The notes beneath the pieces were generated by a model. It made no database searches. It saw nothing but the letters and a program-made list of their open reading frames with translations, and was not told where the DNA came from. From NCBI GenBank assembly GCA_947034895.1, contig OX344764.1:38318935-38382934 (forward strand): a DNA stretch of 64,000 nt. The letters run 5' to 3'. This document shows positions 54,821 to 64,000 of the stretch, piece by piece; position 1 is the first letter of the stretch; each line of letters starts with the position of its first letter. Both the position numbers and the translations under genes were made by a program. The stretch is from Rhytidiadelphus loreus (lineage: Eukaryota > Streptophyta > Bryopsida > Hypnales > Hylocomiaceae).

Positions 54821-56686
54821 AGCCGAATGCACAACGTTCCTAGGAAATTTGTTTACATCGCCAATCTCCGTCAGATTCTAACCTGGTCGGATCAGTATTC
54901 CATTTCGTTCAATGTCGCAAAGATATCCATTCTCAATACTGCTCCAGCTCTCCATCGGGCACAACAATTGTAAAGAAGTGAAACATTTGGCAAAATTGAG
55001 CGATTTTTTTTTTTTTTCAAATTAAGAAATTCGTACACACGCTATCAATGGAAGATGCTCGAGGACAATTACACGAAATGGGGCGGAAAATCTGCAAACA
55101 AAACCATCCGGAATCAGCATGCCGTAAATGGACTGATCAACTGGATGAGCTTCGGGAAATGCAAGAGCTGCGGTGAGGATGTCGTATGTATCCGGTGATA
55201 TATACGGTGATATAGTATGTATACGATGATACGGTTCGTACATACGATGATGCCAAATAAGTTTCATGCTCTACCGCATCAGCTGTGTGGAACTTATCGT
55301 ATGTGAAGTTTTGATTGAATTTCCACGTCATATGCTCAGCGGTCCACATCACCTCACACCATTCACAAGATGACATGTGGCATTTAAAAATACAAAAATG
55401 ACTCAATTTCAGTTGAATTTCAGTTGAATCTTAATTGTGTAGGGTATCGTATATAAGGTTTGATTCAACACTTAGGTGCCAAAATTGAATTTCCATGTCA
55501 AATTCTTAGGGGTTCATGTCACCTTACACCATTCAAATGACATGTAGCACTTTTTTTAATTTTAAAATGACTTAATTCAAGTCAAATTTGACCTTCATGT
55601 AGGATAGGTATCTTTAGTTGAAAATCTAGTCAATGCTATTGGGATAGAGCCTTTTAAAGTGTAGCTGCTTGTTACAAACAAAGTAAAGGTAACTACACCT
55701 AAAATCAATCTTTTTTCTAAAATCAAGCTGAATCCTAGGCATTTTCTTGCCTAAAATGTACTCCCATTGTTCACGAGAATCTAAGGTTGGTTTTAGAAAT
55801 ATCTATTTTTAGTACTTTAAAAATTCATAGTTCATCCCACAATAGAATTTAGAATATCTTTTCCAAAACACCAATTAATTATAATTATACTAATAAATTT
55901 TTATGAATTTATAAAAAAGTAACTGAAGTGGAGACATCCATTATCAATCAAGCCCCCATGGACAATCTATGGGGTACCAAAAACTAGTTTAGGATTCATG
56001 ACTTGGAATTTTGTGAGTAGTAGGACGTGATTGTTAGGTGTCATGTTGAGAATGGTAGTATGTGTATTGGTAATTGATTTAGTTTGGATACTAGTTTGAT
56101 CACAATTGAGGCCTATTTACACCAAAAAAACTTTAGATTAGAGCCTGAAGAAATGAAATGTTTTCATTGGAAGATAGATATGGTACCTAACTTCTGGGTT
56201 TACACCAAATAGAACTAGGGTTGTAGCCCATTACTTTTTCTATGGATGAAAATCCTTGTTAGAATCCTACATGGCCGAAGTAGATAGTAACTTCCTAGAC
56301 CCAAGGGAAATATTTTGGGGAAGGTCTTGGAGGTATCCAACTCTGAAGGCCAAGAAGAAATTCAAGGAGACAATATTCAACTTATCATTTATGCTTGTTT
56401 CTAGGCCATTTTTGGCTTGAAATCATCAAAAGCAACTAAAATTCAAGAGAGAAAGAACACAACAATACATACATGTAGGACAATGTTGACTACAAGAGTT
56501 TCTATGACTATGGAATAAATCTAAAAAAGGCTTATATGAATTATTCTACTTAAAAATTCAGCCTAAGTGCACAATGGGTCATGACTCAACTCTTTCAGTT
56601 TACACCAAATGTTTGGGCCAGTACCTACTTATATGTCCCTTATTTCAAGCATGATACCCTACTTACAATGGTCTCATTAGATGGTT
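54821..56686. other. Intergenic DNA upstream of PEX6
   Basis: The PEX6 promoter and leader should lie in the first few hundred bases. ATACGATGATA-type short repeats occur at 55184-55250. A partial TAAGGTAACT-family copy lies at 55684-55800. A pair of similar blocks built on TTGAATTTCCA and TCACCTCACACCATTCA lies at 55315-55385 and 55485-55550. No gene was recognised. Confidence 0.5.
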
Positions 56687-56949
56687 TTTGAGGCCTCCGA
56701 GAGATTGTGGGTTCCCCTGCTGCAAGAACGCAGGGAACAGGACAGCTGGCCTGCTACCTTAGCGTCATGCGTGGTCGAGAGGCGACCAACTCATTTCCAA
56801 TTTTTTTTTTTTCAACTTTTTTTACCATTTGAAGAATTTTTTTTTTTAATTTTAATTTTTTTTTTTTTTTTTTTCGACAACTAGTTGTCCTTCACTGCGG
56901 GGAACAGTGAAGGGGAACAACCTTGAAACGGGCTCTCGTAGGCCTCAAA
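56687..56949. mobile_element. MITE-like element with hairpin ends
   Basis: The termini TTTGAGGCCTCCGAGAG and, inverted, TTTGAGGCCTACGAGAG differ at one base. Next to each end is a further hairpin: GTTCCCCTGC...GCAGGGAAC on the left (about 56709-56737) and GTTGTCCTTCACTG...CAGTGAAGGGGAACAAC on the right (about 56884-56921). The middle is nearly pure T (56801-56875). It is 263 bp and non-coding. No target duplication is evident. Confidence 0.65.
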
Positions 56950-57429
56950 TAACATATAATGCATCCCTTGAGTAAGATACCACTATTGTTCATGGATTGA
57001 AGCCCAAGTTTTTTGGTATAAATAGGCTTTGAGTCTACGTTGTTGTGAATTTTGAGAAGTTTGTATATTCATTTAAGGTTTTACAATACTTCTTTGTTAA
57101 AAAACACGTATTGACTTGAAGAAAAGTAACTCAAAGCCCAATTTTTGAACATTATTTTATAAACATAAACATTATAAACATTTTCCTTACATTAAAAAAA
57201 ACTCAGACCAAAAATAACTCCACCACATGTAGTCCAAAAACCTTAAGTGATTGCTTATAGGGCAGTGGACGTTATTTGGCAAAGGGAGCACGTTGGTTGT
57301 AGGGTCGATTCAATATACTAATTTTTTTCTTACTTGTGAGGGTAAAAAAACTAGTGTCACATGCAGAATTAGTGTGACTAAAAAAATGTTTATGGAAATT
57401 AGAACAATATAATAATCAACCAGCCCGCA
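56950..57429. other. Spacer upstream of ALDH21
   Basis: AT-rich, with no gene. A weak tRNA-like stretch with TAGGGTCGATTC near 57299-57310 is noted. Confidence 0.45.
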
Positions 57430-58550
57430 TTGGCCTTACAGGACCTCCTCGATAAGCCCCGCTCCTCATTTCCGCAGAAGCAACACCATTGGATGAAGAC
57501 ACCTCATCTGACGACATCTCATCCATCGCCACCGAGTTCCCCATCAATTCTCCATCCGTTCCCCATCAGTTCTCCATCCGTTCCCTATCCGTTCCCCATA
57601 CAACATCCCTCCGCTGGGCTTCTCCTTGGCTATTCCGCTCAGCCCGTACACGTTCCCCGACGTACCCCATCCGTTCCCTGGCGCATGTTCCACTCGTCCA
57701 ACACGTGGAATATTCCACATGGCAAGTCCACAAATACTGCCACTCGGCTTCTTCATGCTCTGCTTCCTCCTGCTCATCATCGTATGCCCTCATAGTCCTC
57801 CAATCCATCACCGCAATTGCCACATTCTCCGTCCGAATCCGCTTACGCATCCTCCTTCTGCTCCACAGGTACGAATTACCTTTCCTCCTTCGTTTGAATC
57901 TTTCAATTTGGTGCAGATTTGAGTTAGAGACGGCATTTTGAACGGTAATGGTGTTGTTTGCGCCTGCGTTGGTGTTGCTATGCTTCGGGAAACGAGGTAG
58001 CTTGTGTTAAAATAGTGACAGTGATATGGAATCGGACTCGTAGCATTGTTCTTGCGAGAATTTCGCATGTGTTATTGTTCAAGAAACCAAGAACAGAGTT
58101 GAATGGTTTCAGTGCGCACGTTCGAATTTTTCAATTTGGTGCGGATTGGAGTTAGAATTGATGTTTGTGACGGCAATGGTAATGGTGCTGTTGGTGACCG
58201 TATTGGTGCTGTTGTGCTGAGGGGAAACGAGAGAGCTACTAGGGACAGTGATATGGAATTGGACTTTTAGCATTGTGTTTGTGAAAATTTAGCACATCTT
58301 GCTGTGTAAAGGAACCGAGGACACTACTGAATTCGTTGTATTGTTTCGGTGAACTGCGGTTAAGGGAACACTTGTGAGGAAGGTTTTGGTCTTGGTTGCT
58401 AAAGTAGCAGATTCTCTTTCTCGGTGTGTTTAATGGATTGTTACAATTTCATCGCAGAAAAAAAGAGTAAAGGATAGCCGATAATTTTATTTGCATCAAG
58501 AACATCTTCTCCCTGTATAGCTGCGAGGATATTCCTATTCGTTTTTCAAG
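57430..58550 (+). other. ALDH21 5' leader with an intron
   Basis: A pyrimidine-rich leader contains repeated CCATCCGTTCCCCATC-like units at 57533-57601. A donor CCACAG/GTACGAAT at 57868/57869 and an acceptor ATCGCAG ending at 57457+1000 (58457) suggest a 589-bp leader intron. Overlapping frames of 80-150 codons in the first exon look like composition effects and may act as upstream ORFs. Confidence 0.6.
57893..58353. repeat. Tandem duplication inside the ALDH21 leader intron
   Basis: 57893-58115 and 58121-58353 are similar direct copies. Both open with TTTCAATTTGGTGC then GAGTTAGA, and share GGAAACGAG, GACAGTGATATGGAAT and TAGCATTGT in the same order. Confidence 0.85.
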
Positions 58551-61153
58551 ATGGCCGGACACGACTCTTCTCCGGTGAAGTACAGCATGTTTATTGCCAG
58601 CAAATCTGTAGAAGGAAAACGCAAGTACTTGGATGTCACCAACAAGTTTACAGGCGCGGTTGGTAAGTGTAGTTCTATCCTTTCGACAGTCTTTATGCAA
58701 TTTTGGTGGTTACGTCGAAGTTTTGTCCAATTTTAATGACGACCTGATTTTGCAATTTCGCTTAGCATATATGCATTTTTGTTGTGATCCAGGTGCGCAA
58801 GTGCAACTCGCAACACACGACGACGTTGATGAAGCAATTGACGCAGCAGTCGCCGCAGCCCCAGCTATGGCAGCCTTGGGCGCGTTTGAACGGAAAGCGA
58901 TTCTTGAGAAGGTATGAATGGTTGAATTTGATTGCTTGATTTGTGAAATAAATTAATACAGCGAAGAATTTGCATAAATGAGTTTTATTCTCAAATTTGC
59001 AGAAGCGGCTGCTCGTTGTTCCTTATTGCAGGTAGTGGTTGAGTTGAAGAAACGTTCCGAGGAGATTTCTCAGACATTGACAATGGAAGCCGGGAAGCCT
59101 ATCAAAGACGCTCGAGGCGAAGTGGCGCGGACAATCGACACATTCCAGGTTGCAGCTGAAGAGAGTGTCCGTATTTATGGCGAGCACATGCCTCTTGATA
59201 TTTCTTTACGTAACAAAGGTCTTCAGGTACTAGATGCGGACCCTTTTTGCATCAGCAGCACTAAAACCTTACTCATTTCTTCAATTTTGTTCTTGATTTT
59301 TTTAATGAGTGGATTTAGTACGCAATGAACACTCCTACGTGCTGCATCACATCCGTGGAATCTTGTCTCTGGCTGCGTTTTTGATCCAGTAGGTTTCTTT
59401 ACACAAATTGTATCACCACCACGTGGTCAACAGTGATCTACTGGTATTTTGTGTGAAACCCTAAGCCACTGGTTCGATATTGCAGGGGATTGTGAGGAAG
59501 TTTCCGATTGGCCCTGTGTCCATGGTGAGCCCATGGAACTTCCCACTGAACCTCGTGGCTCACAAGGTTGCACCAGCGATAGCAGTAGGGTGCCCTTTCG
59601 TCTTGAAACCGGCGAGCAGGACGCCACTTTCAGCACTCATTTTGGGAGACATTTTGAGCCGTATTCCGGAATTGCCGAAGGGTGCGTTCTCGGTTCTCCC
59701 TGTGTCACGGGAGGATGCCGACATGTTCACCGTGGACGAGCGTTTTAAGCTCCTGACATTCACAGGCTCTGGTCCCGTTGGCTGGGCCATGAAGGCCCGT
59801 GCCGGGAAGAAAAAGGTAAGAGTCTTATGAGACTCATCTTTGCACTCAGATGTTTTTGGAAGTTGTGTTCTCTTCTTTCGTGGAAATCTGACGTTTCCTG
59901 TCCTCCGAACAGGTGGTCATGGAGCTGGGTGGTAATGCGCCATGTATTGTGGATGATTATGTTCCAGACTTAGATTACACTATTCAAAGGTTGATCAATG
60001 GCGGGTTCTACCAAGGTGGTCAATCGTGCATCCACATGCAACGCCTTTACGTTCATGAGCGTCTTTATGATGAGGTATGAACTACACACGCGTGGGTTGT
60101 CGATGGGATATATAGTAAGAACTATGGTTTATCCGAACTTTGTGGGAATTTGAACCAAATCGATGACCTGAAAATGACCGTGGGTACGAGGAAGTGTTCT
60201 GATCATTTTCAAGATTTGGTCCTCAGGTCAAGGATGCATTCATTGCGCAAGTGAAGAAGCTGAAAGTGGGCAACCCATTTGAGGAGGATACGTTTATTGG
60301 ACCCATGATTTCGGAAAAAGATGCTACACGCATCGAGGACTGGGTGAAAGAAGCAGTTGAGAAGGGCGGAAAGCTCCTTGTAGGAGGGGGTCGGGAAGGT
60401 GCACTCATGCATCCAACAGTTCTTGAAAATGTGCCAATGGATGCTAATGCTCGGAAAGAAGAGATCTTTGGCCCGGTCGTTCTTTTGTACAAATACAGGT
60501 GAGTCGAGGTGCTTTTACGATTGGTTGACATTCCTGCCATAAGACGAAATTACCATCTACTTCAAGGATTTGCAGGCGGTGCTGCGATTGTAACAAACCT
60601 CACAATTTTGGCTTTTTGTATTACCTTGCCAGTGATTTCAAGGAAGCTGTGAAGGAGTGCAACAACACCCATTATGGACTTCAGTCGGGGATCTTCACCA
60701 AGGATTTGAACAAAGCCTTCTACGCTTTTGAACATATGGAGGTGAGCCTGTCGTCTAGATCATGTTCCTCCGTTGAGATAGTGATGTATAAGTCACTTGC
60801 CTCTTTGCATCCTAGTTCACACGAGCAGGTGATACATTGTGGTTAGAAGCGGAGAATCAATGTCAGCAGCTTGTGTTGCACAAAACACTGTTAAGCCTCG
60901 TGGCTTTCGAGGTTTATCTAATCCATTGTGCAATCTCCTTAAGAGGCATTTTATGGACCATCGGAACTAATAAAAATTGTTGGACATCCAGGTTGGAGGG
61001 GTGATTCTCAATGATTCGCCTGCTCTACGCGTTGACAGTCAGCCATACGGCGGCCTCAAAGACTCAGGGATCCAGCGTGAGGGCGTGAAGTACGCCATGG
61101 AGGACATGCTTGAAACCAAAGTTCTTGTCATGCGGAATGTTGGAATCTTGTAA
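58551..61153 (+). CDS. ALDH21: Aldehyde dehydrogenase, ALDH21 type
   Basis: Eight exons join to 486 aa: 58551-58662, 58793-58911, 59032-59226, 59486-59815, 59913-60074, 60227-60498, 60633-60741 and 60992-61153. ALDH landmarks run in order: SPWNFPLN (Asn160), LTFTGSGPVG of the cofactor fold near 231-241, VMELGGNAP with the general base Glu256, GGQSC with the nucleophile Cys291, and EIFGPV at 385-390. The CIHMQRLYVHERLYDEV stretch resembles ALDH21A1 first described from the desiccation-tolerant moss Tortula ruralis. The enzyme oxidises aldehydes with NAD(P)+ and is thought to help stress detoxification. No targeting signal is evident, so it is likely cytosolic. Start ATG 58551 follows the leader intron and all phases agree. 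A more general ALDH assignment is certain, and the subfamily call is from recalled similarity. Confidence 0.92.
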
Positions 61154-61982
61154 ACAAATACACTTGATTTGCGCTCGTGCACCCAACTTTCGTACTTATT
61201 GCTTTCCCGGGTATCTTTAGAGTATTGAGGTTTTACTCAACTCCAGGTTCAAAAGACTTTCTCGAGGCGGCCCTGTTTGCAATTTGAGTGGTTATCATCA
61301 AGTGGTAGTGTGCACTTGAGAAGAGGAATTTAGCTCTTGGCTTTGACGAGGAACTGTACATACAGTTGGAGGAGTAATTACATATCAACTCTTGTATTGA
61401 AGTAGTGGAATGAAAACCAACGTAAATTGCAGATGTACTTCACCTTATCTCGTCTGCATGTGAACTGTTATTGCAATGATTTGATCTGGACACTGTTGTT
61501 TATGCTCATTTCAAAGAGAGAGTAATTGTTGCAAGGAGCAGGTGCTTTGAATGCGTTCTGTAGTAATTTCGTATAAAAAGCGCCTCGACATCCTACCTCA
61601 AATGCCCTGAACTCTGGAGGTGATTCTAATACGCCATATCGTTTGGCTGCTTTTATAGCACAGTGAGGATATATAAACAAGGCAAGAGCACAGTCTAAGT
61701 CAGGTCCTTCTGGTTTTACAAAATGATGAGTGGAGGATTCACGCGTCTGCGTGAGTGGTGCCCGCCCCTACATACCTTGTTAACAAGGGCACCCCCCATT
61801 TCTGAACCCCACTATTCATCCTGGCCTCAATAGTGTAGACCACGAAATAGTCTGTTATGTTGCCATTATTTGCATTTAAATCAATGTTCACTTGCAAAAA
61901 GATGTTGTATTCTAAAATACGAAATGTTTTTTTAAATATCCCTTCAAAGTTGTCTGGTGGCTTCGAATTTTTGAATCCGATC

Positions 61983-62110
61983 TACAATTGCATTCACACT
62001 CTACAACATGGTTATGGTTTGGTTTTAAAATCCGAGCTACAATTGCATTCACTTTACAACATGGTTACAATTATTGCATTCACACTCTACAACGTGGTTA
62101 AGGTTTGGTT
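61983..62110. repeat. Three-copy imperfect local repeat
   Basis: Copies at about 61983, 62039 and 62067 share ACAATTGCATTCAC...TACAAC(A/G)TGGTTA, with spacing that varies by deletion of TATGGTTTGGTTTT-type segments. Confidence 0.75.
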
Positions 62111-63469
62111 GGAGTAGGGATGTGGAGTAGGGTTGATTAATAAATTAACCTATAACTGAGCCTTACAATTACATTGTGTTCTTGTTTTCAACACCGAAGA
62201 TGTCTTATAAAAAATTGTGTTAAGTATTACCTTGTGGTATAATTTTGCCAATAAAGTAAATATTATTTGCTACTATTGTGGTGCTTTGCAATGGAATGTC
62301 TATATAGTGAAGTGTGTTGAGAGTTCTTGGATGTACAATTACAGTTGATCCATTGATTTTTGAACACCTAACCTCATGCTAAGCTAATAAATTTGGAAAA
62401 ATTCTCTCCCTCTTGAGTTTTATTTTATTATTCATTACTCAATATGTACAGATTTCTTTCTCTTCATTTGTCTAGACTTGCGACTTGGTTGTATTGTGAC
62501 ATTTTTTGCAATAGAATTCCATTTGTCTCAAAAATAAAAAATAAAAATAAAAATTGTGCTGAGCATTTTCAAACATTCAATGAAAACTCAATATTGATGG
62601 CAACATTGAAAGCAATTATTTCCATAAGTGTATTATTATACTTTGAATTTGGTATTTGAAATTTACATTGTAAATATAATATACAATGCTTGAATTGGTA
62701 AAAACATTGCAATAACCTTTTAATTCCTCAATATTTTTGAATTAGTGTCACATTTTGCATATGTCTATGTACAAATGTATCATTTATCAAAATTTTAATA
62801 AATTGGTTCTAAAAGAAGGTTTTCCATAAAACTAATGTTCTATAATGATTTTATGAGAAATATTTAGACCTATTGGTAAAATAAGTAAGAATTATTTAGG
62901 TATTTTTGAATATCTATGTTATCATATAACCTATGAATATTTATGAAATGTACTTGTAGATTATTTAAAGGACATTGGCTATATAGGCTACATTCTAATT
63001 CCCTTTCTATTTGACGATGCAAAATTCAAAAGCATAAAAAGAAGGCAACAAAGTTTGAATTGGATGATGTACAATAGTACTCTAAATGGGGTGTAATTGT
63101 AATTGTGTATAAAGTACCAATACATAAAAGACCTTTGAAAGCCTTAATAAATTCTATTTCTAAAATTCAATGTACGTGTCAAATAAATGAATAAGTTGCA
63201 AAAAAAATAGTGAAAAAGACAAGTAGGTGTTCTTTAAATGGGATATAATGGTGTTTAAAGTATTTAAGTCCAAAAAGACCTTCAAAAATCTTAATAAATT
63301 CTATTTTTTTTATTGGAAGAATGTGTCAAATAAGTTAGTAATTAAGTAAGTTGCAAAAAGAAAATGTTGCAAAAATGCAAAATAAGTGTTCTTTTGGGAT
63401 TTTGAAATAATTACAATACAAAAAATCAAATTCCTAAAAGAAAATTGTTTAAAAAGTCATCCAGCCTAT

Positions 63470-63625
63470 TCACCAAAGTGAATTTAAGTACCTTCAAATC
63501 CTCAATTGGATTAAGGGAACTTGAATTCACTTTGCAATAGGCCAAAGGTGATTCAAGCGCATTGGGGATCGAACCCTCGTCTTCACAAGACCACAATGAC
63601 CTAGCCAGTCATGGATCAAGAAACC
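63470..63625 (-). repeat. Possible tRNA-derived SINE (minus strand)
   Basis: Read on the minus strand, TGGCTAGGTCATTGTGG (63607-63591) resembles an A-box, and GGGTTCGATCCC (63576-63565) is a near-perfect B-box at a tRNA-like distance. The segment continues into A/T-rich DNA. It does not fold into a full tRNA by eye, so a SINE is likelier than a functional tRNA gene. Confidence 0.4.
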
Positions 63626-64000
63626 ACCAGTGCGCTTGGATGCACCTATCAAGATCATAAAAGTATTTGTAGAATAGAAACTATTCCAAACCCACAACTA
63701 GCAGCGTAGAACAGGCTTGTGAAAGATGTGAGGGGTGCTTAAGACATAAAAAATTGAAAGTTCTAGCCTCCTTTGGAACCTTAAATTATGGTAAAATGAC
63801 AACTCATAATTTACTTTTCAACCCTTTGACGAAAATTAAAGATTTTAGATAACTCTTCAAACCTCCAAGGAAGTGCCACATCATAAAAAAACTTAGAAAT
63901 GTATTTTTCAAAACATTTTCCTATCTTCTATCTTCTCTCTATTTCCTAGTCCACTTGTTCTTCAATGTCAAGCAAGTTAAAGGGTGAATTAACCTTCTTT

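Larger units (their letters stand above)
61154..64000. other. ALDH21 3' region and AT-rich intergenic DNA
   Basis: The 3' UTR probably reaches about 61.4 kb. After that no gene was recognised. Three imperfect copies of TTGCATTCAC(ACTC)TACAAC lie at 61985-62110. A tRNA-like segment is listed separately. Confidence 0.5.

Noticed and set aside
57430..57941. Several overlapping 80-150-codon frames in the ALDH21 leader
   Set aside because: They track a CCATCCGTTCCCC-type repeat and are in different frames on both strands. They are better read as leader sequence.
59449..59748. 99-codon plus frame over ALDH21 exon 4
   Set aside because: It is the shifted-frame shadow of the conserved ALDH exon 59486-59815.

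Overview
The window is nuclear DNA of a land plant and most probably a bryophyte, with a moss as the best guess. Genes are intron-rich and sit in long AT-rich intergenic DNA full of small DNA-transposon relics. The strongest lineage clue is an ALDH21-type aldehyde dehydrogenase, a family known from mosses and other seedless lineages and not from flowering plants. A MOTHER OF FT AND TFL1 (MFT)-type PEBP gene fits the same picture. I cannot name a species.

Layout: 1-3680 holds no gene I can defend, apart from a Stowaway-like MITE at 997-1298. 3681-7492 is a complete hAT-superfamily transposon with near-matching termini, a perfect 8-bp target duplication and a transposase frame broken by one late stop codon. 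7500-21240 is repeat-rich, with TTAA-flanked (piggyBac-like) MITEs at 11.5-15.1 kb, a second MITE family at 9.1 kb and simple repeats. Five host genes follow: Di19-type zinc-finger gene (+, CDS 22866-24755), SNM1/DRMBL nuclease gene (-, CDS 28073-31368), MFT-like PEBP gene (+, CDS 40509-42026), PEX6 peroxisomal AAA ATPase (-, CDS 47140-54820) and ALDH21 (+, CDS 58551-61153). PEX6 and ALDH21 are divergent. The DNA between genes and the last 2.5 kb carry further repeat copies.

I rebuilt all five host genes exon by exon from splice sites and reading phase, and each gives one uninterrupted protein of plausible length: 227, 570, about 192, 1063 and 486 aa. They are unrelated housekeeping or stress genes and do not form a functional cluster. 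Points that stand out are an AT-AC (U12-type) intron next to a GC-AG intron in Di19, an extra intron and a longer loop in the MFT-like gene, a 30-nt microexon in PEX6, tandem duplications in the leader regions of ALDH21 and the SNM1 gene, and a TTAA-flanked MITE family. No prokaryotic-style system, CRISPR array, rRNA or convincing tRNA gene was seen.
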